This document shows, piece by piece, positions 26,341 to 34,826 of a DNA stretch of 64,000 nt. The notes beneath the pieces are model-generated. The model did not search any database. It had not been told where the DNA came from and saw nothing but the letters and a program-made list of their open reading frames with translations. Origin of the DNA: JBAZZQ01 sp041658725 (GTDB taxonomy: Bacteria; Planctomycetota; Phycisphaerae; JAAYCJ01); NCBI GenBank assembly GCA_041658725.1, contig JBAZZQ010000008.1, positions 21,786 to 85,785 on the forward strand. Direction: 5' to 3'. A program made the translations under genes and the position numbers. The first letter of the stretch is position 1, and each line of letters begins with the position of its first letter.

Positions 26341-27663
26341 ATGAATAGGTCAGGTTCGCACGATGCTTCTTTTCAATGGCTTGAACAAAATCGATTCGGA
26401 CTTTTCATACACTGGGGCCTTTATTCCCTGCCCGCTCGGCATGAGTGGATCCAAAAATTAGAAGCAATCTCACCCGAAACATACGATCAATACTTCAGGC
26501 ACTTCGATCCTGACCTTTACGATCCGAACCTTTGGGCAAAATCCGCCGCCGATGCCGGTATGCAATATTTTTGTATCACCGCCAAGCATCATGAGGGCTT
26601 TTGTCTGTGGGATTCTGATTTTACAGACTTTAACGTAACCAAAACACCTTGCGGCAAAGATGTTCTTACGCTGATGGTGAAGGCCTTTCGCGATCACGGT
26701 TTGCGGACCGGGTTGTATTACTCTTTGATCGACTGGCATCACCCGGATTTCGTGATCGACTCGGCGCATCCGCTATCGAATCATCCGCAACGGAACCAGA
26801 TGAATGAAAAAAGAGACCAGAAAAAGTACATTCAATATCTACACGCGCAGGTGCGGGAACTGCTGACCCGATATGCTCCGGTGGATATCTTATTTTTTGA
26901 TTTCAGTTACCCTAAGAAATTTGCCTGGCCACCCAATATGGAAGATACCTGGGTCGGAAAATCCCGAGAAGACTGGGACAGTCTGAATCTGCTGAAAATG
27001 ATCCGACAGATTTCCCCCAACACGTTAATCAATGATCGTCTGGACCTTAATGAGATGGAAGGCGGATGGGATTATCGAACGCCGGAACAATTCGAGCCGC
27101 GAAAATGGCTGGAATTCGAAGGCAAACGCGTTCCATGGATCACCTGTTATACATTTAGCGGGTCCTGGGGGTATCATCGCGAGGAATCCACCTGGAAGTC
27201 GGTCGAACAGTTAGTCCAGACATTGATTAACGTCACCAGTAAAGGCGGGAGTTTGCTTTTAAATGTGGGGCCGACTGGGCGGGGCGAGTTTGACCAGAGG
27301 GCTTTGGATCGCCTGAAAGGGATTGGCGAGTGGTTAAAACGTCATGGTCGATCCATCTATGGATGTACCGCCGCCCCGGATGATCTTACTCCACCCCCTC
27401 AATGCGTATATACATATAACCCCCAAACCAATCGACTCTATGTTCATGTGTACGCCTGGCCCTGCCTCCACCTGCATCTGGCAGGATTGGGACATCGGGT
27501 CGAATATGCCCAACTCTTAAACGATGCCTCCGAAATTCAAATCGGATTAAGTGATTGGTTTGCCGGCCAGACAACCGGGGGCGACCTCAATACATTGACC
27601 TTAACCCTGCCCATTCAAAAACCGAATGTAGCTGTGCCGGTCATCGAATTGATTTTAAAATAA
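26341..27663 (+). CDS. GH29 alpha-L-fucosidase
   Basis: A 440-aa glycoside hydrolase 29 protein that removes alpha-linked L-fucose from glycans. The N-terminal catalytic barrel shows FGLFIHWGLYSLPA, CITAKHHEGFCLWDS, LRTGLYYSLIDWHHPDF and VDILFFDFSY, in which the Asp of FFD is the expected nucleophile; GSLLLNVGPTGRG marks the end of the barrel. A short beta domain follows. There is no signal peptide, so it should act in the cytoplasm on imported fuco-oligosaccharides. It shares orientation with the fucose-isomerase-like gene 1 kb downstream. AAGGA precedes the ATG. Confidence 0.93.
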   Translation: MNRSGSHDASFQWLEQNRFGLFIHWGLYSLPARHEWIQKLEAISPETYDQYFRHFDPDLYDPNLWAKSAADAGMQYFCITAKHHEGFCLWDSDFTDFNVTKTPCGKDVLTLMVKAFRDHGLRTGLYYSLIDWHHPDFVIDSAHPLSNHPQRNQMNEKRDQKKYIQYLHAQVRELLTRYAPVDILFFDFSYPKKFAWPPNMEDTWVGKSREDWDSLNLLKMIRQISPNTLINDRLDLNEMEGGWDYRTPEQFEPRKWLEFEGKRVPWITCYTFSGSWGYHREESTWKSVEQLVQTLINVTSKGGSLLLNVGPTGRGEFDQRALDRLKGIGEWLKRHGRSIYGCTAAPDDLTPPPQCVYTYNPQTNRLYVHVYAWPCLHLHLAGLGHRVEYAQLLNDASEIQIGLSDWFAGQTTGGDLNTLTLTLPIQKPNVAVPVIELILK

Positions 27664-27667
27664 TACA

Positions 27668-28318
27668 ATGATGCCACATAAGAAAAACAAATATTTACAG
27701 TGGCGACGGGTCCTGATTTGTTCATTGGGCATAACCGCCGTCGTTCTTTTATCCCTTTGGTCCATAGGTGTGCTGGATAATAATTTCCGAATCGTCACTC
27801 CCGGCAAATTTTATCGATCAGGACAAATGACCGATCAAGCACTTCGCCGGACCATTAATGCCTACAAAATTCAAACGGTGATCAACTTGAAAGGGACCAG
27901 CAAGAAACCCTGGTATTTGGCAGAAAAGCAAGCGGCGGAAGATTGCCGCATTCTGTATCTTAGCGTGGAACTCAATCCCTGGAAATTGCCTCCTCCCGAT
28001 AAGCTGGCCATTTTGGTTCATACCTTTCAGAAAGGGCCCTATCCCATGCTGGTGCATTGTAATGCCGGGGCGGATCGGGCCGGACTTGCCAGCGTCTTGT
28101 ATCGCGTCGTGGTGGAACATGCCCCTCTGGAAGTCGCATTGAGCGAACAGTTGACATGGCGGTACGGACATTTTACTCTCGGCAAGGCCCGTGCTATGGA
28201 TATTTTTTTTGACCTGTACCGCCAAACCGGCACGGGCAAGGACCTTGTCTCCTGGATTATCGAAGATTATCCTTCGATTTATCACCGACACAAGGCAGCG
28301 GCCACCCAACCGGCGTAG
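27668..28318 (+). CDS. membrane-anchored dual-specificity/tyrosine phosphatase-like protein
   Basis: A 216-aa protein with one N-terminal membrane segment (about 17-36) and a cysteine-phosphatase domain (about 50-200): FYRSGQMTDQALRR, TVINLKGTSKKPWY, and the P-loop VHCNAGADRAGL, a correct C-x5-R signature. It resembles the SiW14/DSP group of small phosphatases found in planctomycetes. Only 4 bp follow the fucosidase stop, so it is cotranscribed. The substrate may be a phosphosugar, inositol phosphate or phosphoprotein; nothing in the sequence decides. Confidence 0.83.
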   Translation: MMPHKKNKYLQWRRVLICSLGITAVVLLSLWSIGVLDNNFRIVTPGKFYRSGQMTDQALRRTINAYKIQTVINLKGTSKKPWYLAEKQAAEDCRILYLSVELNPWKLPPPDKLAILVHTFQKGPYPMLVHCNAGADRAGLASVLYRVVVEHAPLEVALSEQLTWRYGHFTLGKARAMDIFFDLYRQTGTGKDLVSWIIEDYPSIYHRHKAAATQPA

Positions 28319-28615
28319 GCCTTAATAATTTAATCGTATAGGAAATTATATTTGGAGAATGATGACGTGGGGTTGGGGCGGAGAATTTCGTTTCCACATT
28401 CGATGCCGCCGCCGATGAGGGGCAGCGATACCGGTACCAGGTGCTGGAGGCCGTCCAAGGGTCTTCGGTCGGAAAGTCCTGTGGATCGTGCTCGGTCGGT
28501 TCGGGGTTCCTCGCCGGTCTCCTATCTTTATGTTGCCGGAATAAGACTTGATTGTTTTTTCTCCGGCCATTACCATCAAAGTACGTTTTCTCTACCGATC
28601 CAGGAGAAATAAAAG
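28319..28615. other. 297-bp gap, no supported gene
   Basis: No frame has a believable start and length. The middle (28380-28520) is GC-rich with several short CGG/CCG-containing complementary segments and could be a structured leader of the isomerase gene or a decayed gene; a GGAG-ATGATG at 28352-28362 opens a frame that stops after about 20 codons. Confidence 0.35.
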
Positions 28616-30322
28616 ATGAATAAAGCCATCAAACTTGGAACTGAAAATCTTCCCAGGGTGAAGAATCCTGTTATTGGCGTTTTCGCCCCCTGCGATTTTC
28701 GCATCGACGAAGATTCGCGGAAGCGCACGCAAAACATCATTCAGATGTCGGCGGATATTATCGCGGAAAATGTCAAGCTCGTCGACGGCTGCCCCGTAAA
28801 AGTCGTTTACAGCACCGTTTTGATCGATGGTGAAAAACAGGCCGACCTCGTGGCCCGGCAATTCGAGCAGGCGGGGGTCAATATCCTGGTTGCCGTTCCC
28901 GATACGTGGTCCTTCCCTCAGCCGACGCTGATTTCCTTTATCCAGCAATTTCCGAAAGATACCCCGCTAAACCTTACCTGCGGCAACAGCGGACCCAAAC
29001 CCGGAGTCGTTTATGTCCATGCCTGCAGCGGAGCCCTTTCGCAATACGGCAAGCTGGTTCATATCAACGTCGGCTCCTGGCCTGATACAGGCTTAAACCC
29101 GAAAATGAGTGAAAGCACCGCCAGAAGCCTGATTGATTGGTGTTATGCGGCGGTAACCAGTCAAGCCCTGAAGGGCAGAAGGGTCGTCATCTTCGGCCAT
29201 GATTCGATGGGCATGGAAACCGCCCTTGCCCACATTATCCCGACGCGGAACACCTTCGGCCTGGAAATCACACGACTGGATATGAAGTTACTAGCCGACA
29301 TGCTGCAGAAAAAATCATACGATCAAAAAGAACTCAGGGACCTGCGAGGCTGGCTCGATGGGTTGGTCGGAAAGCGAATTGAAATCAGAAACGGCGAGGA
29401 CAATGAACGCTTTAATATTTCCCTGGCGATGTACTTGATCACACGCGATCTTCTGAACGACCTGAACGCGGTAGGCGGCGGATTTATGAGTCAGCTCGAA
29501 TGGGGTTCCGATCCGCGGGGCATTCCGCTGCCCGTGGCCGACGTCATGGAATCGCTCTTTAATTCCACCTTCGATCATCGAGGAAAAAAACCGCCCCTGC
29601 CCTACGCCACCGAGGCCGACGCACAGGGATTATTGACCATGCTGTTTTTTACGCACCTTACCGGTGGAAATCCTCCGCTCTTTATGGACTTCCGAAAGGC
29701 CTGGGAACCGTGGGAAATTAAGGCCCTGGCCGCGAAACTGAAAATGAAACTCACGGGAAAAACCCTTTGGGAAAAAATCGGTTTCGTCGATGGCGACAAC
29801 TCCGGTTCCGCCTCCTTCGACTGGGCAGCCAAACCCGGCGCGTCTGTTAAAGAGATCATGTCGAAAGTTCGTTTCCCGCTTGCCGATCCGGGCTATTTCC
29901 CCGGCCTGGGAAATTCCGTAACGTTCGTTTCCCCCGGTGGAATCGAAGGGATCGCCGGTCGGATGGCCTACAGCGCCCCCGGCAACATCTTCTCGCTCAT
30001 CTGGGACGAAGCGGCCACCGTGGACCTGCCAGCCAAACTTTCCGATGCCGTCTGCCGAACGTCAAACCACACCTGGCCCCACACCTTCGTCATGCCGAAA
30101 TACGCTACGATGGGTGAATACAAGCAATACCCACCAGCCAACCATTTCCACATGACCTGGGGCCTTTCCCCGGCTCGCTTGGAATTCTGGATGGATTTGT
30201 CCAACGTCCTCTCAATCACCCCCTGGCAAAACAGGCCGTCGTATCTGGAAGGCATTGATCGTCCGGTCCCGTTGCTGTATTTGATGAACGGCGGAGAAGC
30301 AGCATATAAAATGGGCAGATAG
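28616..30322 (+). CDS. L-fucose isomerase-like protein
   Basis: A 568-aa protein close in size to FucI (591 aa in E. coli) and with the same order of blocks: an N-terminal FucI/AraA Rossmann-like domain (VIGVFAPCDFRIDED), VVIFGHDSMGMETALAHIIPTRN in the middle and the C-terminal PANHFHMTWGLSPARLEFW with a likely metal-ligand His. FucI-type enzymes convert L-fucose to L-fuculose with Mn(II). It lies downstream of the GH29 fucosidase on the same strand, matching release and isomerisation of fucose. AGGAG precedes the ATG. Conservation with classical FucI is partial, so another deoxysugar or pentose is possible. Confidence 0.78.
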   Translation: MNKAIKLGTENLPRVKNPVIGVFAPCDFRIDEDSRKRTQNIIQMSADIIAENVKLVDGCPVKVVYSTVLIDGEKQADLVARQFEQAGVNILVAVPDTWSFPQPTLISFIQQFPKDTPLNLTCGNSGPKPGVVYVHACSGALSQYGKLVHINVGSWPDTGLNPKMSESTARSLIDWCYAAVTSQALKGRRVVIFGHDSMGMETALAHIIPTRNTFGLEITRLDMKLLADMLQKKSYDQKELRDLRGWLDGLVGKRIEIRNGEDNERFNISLAMYLITRDLLNDLNAVGGGFMSQLEWGSDPRGIPLPVADVMESLFNSTFDHRGKKPPLPYATEADAQGLLTMLFFTHLTGGNPPLFMDFRKAWEPWEIKALAAKLKMKLTGKTLWEKIGFVDGDNSGSASFDWAAKPGASVKEIMSKVRFPLADPGYFPGLGNSVTFVSPGGIEGIAGRMAYSAPGNIFSLIWDEAATVDLPAKLSDAVCRTSNHTWPHTFVMPKYATMGEYKQYPPANHFHMTWGLSPARLEFWMDLSNVLSITPWQNRPSYLEGIDRPVPLLYLMNGGEAAYKMGR

Positions 30323-30354
30323 GCGATATCGGTGGTGAACAAGGGGCATCCATA

Positions 30355-31224
30355 ATGGAACTCACGGCGACCCAGGTGGATTGGATTCTCATTCTGGCGG
30401 GGTTGCTCGTCTGGGCCAAACTGTTGACGTTTTATGCCTCTCGCCGGCACTATTTGAAAATCGATCCTCAACCCCAAACCGCCGCCATTCAATTCGGGGT
30501 CGAAGCGATCCTGATCGTCTTCATTTTATTCCTGCTGAGCGGACAACTAATCCAACAATTTCTTGAGAAATTTTTGGTCACGACGGGTTTAAATGACCTT
30601 TCCCGGCAAATGCTCGCGGATACCGCCGCGAAGCTCGTGGCTGGGACGGGGATTATTTATCTGCTTTCCAGATTCGCAAAGACCAAAGCCCTTTTCGGTG
30701 AACCATCGCCCAGCGATCATTCTTTTTGGACAAATATCCCTCGTTGGGTAAAAGTGATTCTGATCTCGGTGATCGTTTACCTGGCCATCTATCCACTGGT
30801 CAATGTGCTCCTGCTGAGCGCGGGAATTATTTTTTTTCAAAAGGTCCTGCATCTTACAGTGCCGGAGAGCCACCAGGCATTTCAACTCCTGAGCGATAAA
30901 AACGTCCCACTGTTTGTCAAGGCCGATGGTGTGCTGCTGGCGGCGATTGTTTCTCCGATAATCGAAGAATTGTTTTTCCGGGGCCTTGTCCAAAATTATC
31001 TATACAAACTTTTCTGCCGCCCCATGATCGCGATTATGGTAACGAGTATCTTTTTTATGCTGGTTCACTATCCGTTGTTGCAGCAGATGCCGGCATTGTG
31101 GATGCTGGGGGTCATCCTCGGCTGGAGTTACTATCGCTATCGGACTCTGACCGTTCCGATGCTTATTCATGTTATTTTTAACAGCGTAAGCCTGGCCCTC
31201 TGGTGGCTGGGTGGGATTGGATAA
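30355..31224 (+). CDS. CPBP-family intramembrane metalloprotease
   Basis: A 289-aa membrane protein with about seven hydrophobic segments. The CPBP (CAAX protease/bacteriocin-processing, Rce1/Abi) motifs are present: EELFFRGLVQ (motif 1 with the catalytic Glu pair and Arg), FFMLVHYPLLQ (motif 2 His) and HVIFNSVSLAL (motif 3 His/Asn). It is a glutamyl intramembrane protease candidate; the substrate is unknown. It follows the fucose isomerase-like gene by 32 bp. Confidence 0.88.
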   Translation: MELTATQVDWILILAGLLVWAKLLTFYASRRHYLKIDPQPQTAAIQFGVEAILIVFILFLLSGQLIQQFLEKFLVTTGLNDLSRQMLADTAAKLVAGTGIIYLLSRFAKTKALFGEPSPSDHSFWTNIPRWVKVILISVIVYLAIYPLVNVLLLSAGIIFFQKVLHLTVPESHQAFQLLSDKNVPLFVKADGVLLAAIVSPIIEELFFRGLVQNYLYKLFCRPMIAIMVTSIFFMLVHYPLLQQMPALWMLGVILGWSYYRYRTLTVPMLIHVIFNSVSLALWWLGGIG

Positions 31225-31265
31225 AAATATTTTGTTCCCGTATTGGTGAAAGGCTGGACGTGGGA

Positions 31266-32408
31266 CTATATTCTTTTATCTCCCTGTGCCAATTTCACCA
31301 TCGTCTGATAATTCGCCAATGTTTGAGCGGTAATCGTTCTGCCGTAGGGTGAGGCAGACGGCATCAAAACGAATCCTCGGCCCTTGCCATCGGTCCCTTC
31401 GCGCAGAGCCTTTTCAACCTTTTTCTGAAATTCCTCGGTAGCAAGGTTTTCAATATCCGCGATCTCGATATTTCCAAACAGGACCATGTCCCGGCCGTAT
31501 TGTCGGCGAACATCGATCAATTCCATGTCGCCCTGATCCGGCGGCTCGATCGGGTCCAGGCCATCGGGTTTGATGGCGGTGATATGCGGCAAAATATTCC
31601 GCAACCGTCCGTGCGAATGAAGCCGGGCGTAACCGCCGTGCCGTTGGATCATCTTCACCATCGGTCCGGTGTACGTGACGACATATTCCTCAAACAGGCG
31701 GGGAGGCAGATAAGGTTCCGCGGCATATTCCGGCCCGTAGATTCGCCACAGTCGGCCGGGGAACTCCCGAGCTACGATTTCGGTGGTGCGATGGATATCA
31801 CGGGCACATTTCCGCAGCATTTGATGAAACAACTCCGGCTCGGTCAAGGCCAGGATCGTATAATCCTCCATTGAAAACTGGCTGGCCGCTTGGCAGATCG
31901 GATCACCGGTATCCACCATAACGATACCAGCCTCACCGAGGTCTTTTTCCAGTTCAAACAGATTCGAGCAATCGACCGTGTGGTCGAATATCTCATCCGG
32001 AAGTTTCAGGTACGCTCGCAGATCGTCCGCACTTTTCAACAAGTGTTCAATCACCCAGACGGTGTCCACCTCCGCATCCCGCCGAGTCACCTGCGTCAAC
32101 GTCCGGCCCGCCGCCATCACCTGTGTCCGGGTAAACCGCGATTGTCCCTCCTCCCATGTTTTAAGTGAAAAATATTTTTCTCGGTATTCCGGATGAGCGA
32201 AACGCATAATTGGAGCGCCTGCGCGAATGACGTCGGTGTGGTTTTCCGCCAAGTCCAGCAAAGGCCGCCACGACGGGTCATTATAAATATTGTAAGAGTC
32301 CGGGTCGTCCGGGTTGTGTTTACGGAAAGTGATCTCGTAGAAATTTACCGCCGGCCGGTCCACCGGCTCTCCTCGCAATGTCGCCATCAATCGTTCACGT
32401 CGTGTCAT
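31266..32408 (-). CDS. UroD/MtaA-superfamily protein C
   Basis: A 380-aa minus-strand UroD-superfamily protein, with AAGGAG before the ATG. It starts MTRRERLMATLRGEPVDRPAVN, the classical UroD/MtaA opening, and ends with the typical RGFVLMPSASPYGRT. At the metal-motif position it has His264-Ser-His-Gly, so a second His replaces the Cys of the HxCG motif. It pairs with the epimerase gene just upstream on the same strand (31-bp gap) and faces the protease gene. As with the other paralogues here, the context suggests sugar or methyl metabolism rather than haem synthesis. Confidence 0.82.
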   Translation of the reverse strand: MTRRERLMATLRGEPVDRPAVNFYEITFRKHNPDDPDSYNIYNDPSWRPLLDLAENHTDVIRAGAPIMRFAHPEYREKYFSLKTWEEGQSRFTRTQVMAAGRTLTQVTRRDAEVDTVWVIEHLLKSADDLRAYLKLPDEIFDHTVDCSNLFELEKDLGEAGIVMVDTGDPICQAASQFSMEDYTILALTEPELFHQMLRKCARDIHRTTEIVAREFPGRLWRIYGPEYAAEPYLPPRLFEEYVVTYTGPMVKMIQRHGGYARLHSHGRLRNILPHITAIKPDGLDPIEPPDQGDMELIDVRRQYGRDMVLFGNIEIADIENLATEEFQKKVEKALREGTDGKGRGFVLMPSASPYGRTITAQTLANYQTMVKLAQGDKRI

Positions 32409-32439
32409 TATGTCTCCTTATGTGGATGATCCCGCAATA

Positions 32440-33408
32440 TTAAAACCACCAGGCCTGATCGGTCTTTTCGCGAATGACGACGGTTCTCAAATAGTTGACC
32501 GCTTTCTCGAAACCCTCCTGAGCGCTCATCAGGCCGTCTTCGTGTTCGATGCTGAGCACACCGTCGTATCCTTTGGCTCGGAGCATGGAGATGAAGGGTT
32601 TCCAGAATTCGTCACCGTGCCCATAACCCACCGTTCGAAAAACCCAGCTTCGTTCGTCGATCCTGCCGTAACTTTTGGTATCGAGGTTGCCGTTGACTTT
32701 CGAGTTCGAGGGATCGATGTAGGTGTCCTTGGCATGAACGTGCCAGAGACACTTGGCGTCACCGAGGGTCCGAACGGATTCGACGGGGTCGATCCCCTGC
32801 CAGAAAAAATGGCTGGGGTCGAAATTGGCCCCGATTTGTTTGCCGCATTCCTTTCTCAGCCGCAGAAGGGTTTCGGTATTGTAAACGCAGAAACCGGGAT
32901 GGGCTTCAAAGGCCAGCTTGACCCCGTTGTCAGCGGCGAGTTTATTCTGTCGGGTCCAGAACGGAACTAAAACGTCATTCCATTGGTATTCCAGTATCTT
33001 GGCATAATCGTCGGGCCATGGGCAGGTGACCCAGTTGGGTGTCTTGTCGCCTTTTTTCCCCGCTGGGCAACCGCTGAAATTGATGACCACATTCGTTCCG
33101 AGTTTTGGCGCGAGTTTGACGGCGACTTCGTGCTGCCGGGTATGGAGTTTGGCAATGGCTCCGTCGGGATGCACGGGATTTCCATGCACCGCCAGCGCCG
33201 AGACGACCAGGCCTCGCTGCTTAATAGCGTCTTTGATCTGACCCTGACGACCGATGTCGGCCAAAATCTCTTCGGGATCGAAAAAGGGCTGGCCAGGATA
33301 TGCGCCCACCGGAAGCTCGATGGCCTCCAGACCCAGATGCCGGCAGTAATCCAAGGCTTTATCAAATCCCATCGCACCCAGCCCGGTCCCCATGACTCCG
33401 ATTTTCAT
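32440..33408 (-). CDS. sugar phosphate isomerase/epimerase (IolE/xylose isomerase-like)
   Basis: The start at 33408 (GAGGA upstream, rc) gives 322 aa; a reading to 33576 adds 56 unlikely residues. It is an AP-endonuclease-2-type TIM barrel: MKIGVMGTGLGAMGFDKALDYCRHLGLEAIELPVG at the N-terminus, metal-site residues in LAFEAHPGFCVYN, GANFDPSHFFWQGID, HVHAKDTYID and SIEHEDGLM. Enzymes of this family interconvert keto- and epi-sugars, often working with Gfo/Idh/MocA dehydrogenases. It is the first gene of a two-gene minus-strand unit with UroD-like protein C. Confidence 0.85.
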   Translation of the reverse strand: MKIGVMGTGLGAMGFDKALDYCRHLGLEAIELPVGAYPGQPFFDPEEILADIGRQGQIKDAIKQRGLVVSALAVHGNPVHPDGAIAKLHTRQHEVAVKLAPKLGTNVVINFSGCPAGKKGDKTPNWVTCPWPDDYAKILEYQWNDVLVPFWTRQNKLAADNGVKLAFEAHPGFCVYNTETLLRLRKECGKQIGANFDPSHFFWQGIDPVESVRTLGDAKCLWHVHAKDTYIDPSNSKVNGNLDTKSYGRIDERSWVFRTVGYGHGDEFWKPFISMLRAKGYDGVLSIEHEDGLMSAQEGFEKAVNYLRTVVIREKTDQAWWF

Positions 33409-33672
33409 TTTTTGTCCTCTTAAAGCTAAACCTGATTTTACACATAGCTTGACGTTTCCCTCAAAATAACAACCCATACGGCAGTTGGGAAAGAGAAATT
33501 TCCCGCCGCCGCTACGTTTCTTTGTAAAATATCCGCTGGAGCAAGTTAGGACTCCAAAAAAAAGCGATAAAGGCAAGCTGTGTATCCCACAAATAAGGAT
33601 TCGTGCACTTATGAATTTAATGGCTGCTTATTTTTCCGAAGGACATCTGAGGACAACATCTACAATTAGGTT

Positions 33673-33701
33673 TTGACATGAATTAAGGCCATTGTTATAA
33701 T
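33673..33701 (+). promoter_or_regulatory. consensus sigma70 promoter of the tRNA-Met gene
   Basis: TTGACA (33673-33678), 17-bp spacer and TATAAT (33696-33701), both hexamers perfect. The tRNA begins 93 bases downstream; no protein gene intervenes. Confidence 0.75.
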
Positions 33702-33794
33702 TCCGAACATTGAGACCCAAATAACATGGATTTGGGTTGAGTGTACGGAAATGCTTTGAAAAAAATAACCTAAGTTCGTATTGCATAATGTGTT

Positions 33795-33868
33795 GGCCGT
33801 GTAGCTCAGATGGTTAGAGCATGGGATTCATAAACCCAAGGTCGTCAGTTCGATTCTGACCGCGGCCA
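33795..33868 (+). tRNA. tRNA with CAU anticodon (Met or k2C-Ile)
   Basis: A 74-nt cloverleaf: acceptor GGCCGTG/CGCGGCC, D arm GCTC...GAGC, anticodon loop TTCATAA (CAU), T arm GTCAG-TTCGATT-CTGAC and discriminator A. The anticodon stem has an A-A mismatch next to the loop. CCA is not encoded, so it depends on the CCA-adding enzyme found at 47.6-48.9 kb. With CAU it could be elongator Met or, after lysidine modification, Ile2. An integrase remnant is adjacent at the 3' end, as expected for an attachment site. Confidence 0.9.
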
Positions 33869-33879
33869 TTTGTAAGTTG

Positions 33880-34134
33880 CTAATTGTCAATAGGTTCTGA
33901 CAGAAACACTTCTGTCGGTTGAGTGGCGGAAGGCTCGCGTAACAAATGTGTAACAGAAATGTTTTCCAGGGATTTCCTGGTTGCCTCACGCGTTCGCTCC
34001 AACAGATCATCACTGACGGCAAGATAGAAGGTTCGAGTGGTCTCAAAACTGGCATGACCTGCCATTCGCATGACGTCCAACTCCCGCAACCCGTGGGAAA
34101 GCCAATTGCTGAGGCCTGCTCGACGTTCACTCAC
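33880..34134 (-). pseudogene. C-terminal remnant of a tyrosine recombinase (phage-type integrase)
   Basis: The minus-strand frame encodes an 84-residue piece matching only the end of a tyrosine integrase: SNWLSHGLRELDVMRMAGHASFETTRTFYLAV, where GH and the nucleophilic Tyr of TFY are the catalytic residues (quoted in pieces: MRMAGHASFETTRTFY). The catalytic Arg region and the whole N-terminal part are missing; upstream sequence changes to a group II intron-like segment. It ends 12 bp from the tRNA 3' end and points towards it, as integrated elements do. It is a fossil of an element inserted at this tRNA. Confidence 0.75.
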
Positions 34135-34139
34135 GTTAC

Positions 34140-34296
34140 GGCCTGCGCACTCGCCAAGTGACTTTGCATCACCCTCTACCCCGGAGGCTCCAACGACGGG
34201 ATTACTCCCGACATTGCTCCGATTGCTACCGGCAGGAGCGAAAGTTGCCGGGTGGGACTTGCACCCACTGAAGTTCTACGCCGTTCCACGGCGCAC
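34140..34296 (-). mobile_element. probable 5' fragment of a bacterial group II intron
   Basis: Read on the minus strand from 34296 the sequence begins GTGCGCC, the canonical intron start, and continues with GGGTGCAAGTCCCACCCGG, as in domain I of many bacterial group II introns. No reverse transcriptase or domain V is present, so only the 5' part remains, abutting the integrase remnant near 34134-34160. The identification rests on these short motifs. Confidence 0.5.
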
Positions 34297-34309
34297 TGAA
34301 AAATACGGG

Positions 34310-34688
34310 TTAAACTATAAATTATAGAAATTTCTCTTCCAGTACGGCCTTCTGCCTCATTCGTAGCTCAAGCAGGCAACGGTGGGATTTTTTTGAAGCC
34401 GGTTTGTCGAAGGTACTTTTCGGTTCGGTGGTGCATTTTTTGGGCGTTTTTTTTAGTATGATCGTCGTAGTGGGTTAAATGCAAAAGGCCGTGGGTGATA
34501 TAAAGGGCCAGTTCGGCGGCGGGGTTGGTTTTGAGTTTTCGGGCTTGCTCGCGGGCAAGTTGGGAGTTGGCGATGATCTGGCCAATCAATTCGGACCCTG
34601 TATCGCTAAGGTCAAAGGCAAAAACATCGGTCCGGTACCGCCGACGCGCATATTTTTCGGCATAGTCGGCCATTCGTTTGTCGCCCAC
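34310..34688 (-). repeat. 379-bp repeat, copy 1 (inside and after ybeY)
   Basis: Inverted copy of 43697-44075 with only a handful of substitutions and no length change. It covers YbeY from the GDKRMADY region to the stop and about 58 bp of downstream sequence ending in an AT-rich palindrome. Copy 1 belongs to the intact gene and is taken as the source. Confidence 0.9.
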
Positions 34689-34820
34689 AATGGCGATGGA
34701 AATTTCGGCGTGGGGGATTTTTTCGCCTTTAAGAATAAGAGCGGCCAGGCGCAAAATTTTCTTTTCACCAAGCGGCAAAAGGCGGACGAATTTTTTTATG
34801 GAAATCCGGTATGGTTTCAT
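34368..34820 (-). CDS. ybeY: YbeY endoribonuclease / rRNA maturation factor
   Basis: A 150-aa zinc-dependent single-strand endoribonuclease used in 16S rRNA 3' maturation and ribosome quality control. It has the family metal motif HGLLHLTHYDDH (three His ligands with one substituted Gly-Tyr context; canonical HGxLHLxGYDH), SIAIVGDKRMADYAEKY and VFAFDLSD. It lies 6 bp downstream of the PgpH-type gene, in the conserved phoH-pgpH-ybeY order. The last two-thirds of the gene are duplicated at 43.7 kb. The stop is followed by palindromic AT-rich sequence and then mobile-element remains. Confidence 0.93.
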   Translation of the reverse strand: MKPYRISIKKFVRLLPLGEKKILRLAALILKGEKIPHAEISIAIVGDKRMADYAEKYARRRYRTDVFAFDLSDTGSELIGQIIANSQLAREQARKLKTNPAAELALYITHGLLHLTHYDDHTKKNAQKMHHRTEKYLRQTGFKKIPPLPA

Positions 34821-34826
34821 AATTCT

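Noticed and set aside
28346..28612. small frames on both strands in the gap before the fucose isomerase-like gene
   Set aside because: They conflict with each other and lack start signals.
34070..34327. forward-strand frames over the integrase and intron remnants
   Set aside because: They oppose the recognisable integrase frame and have no protein-like features.
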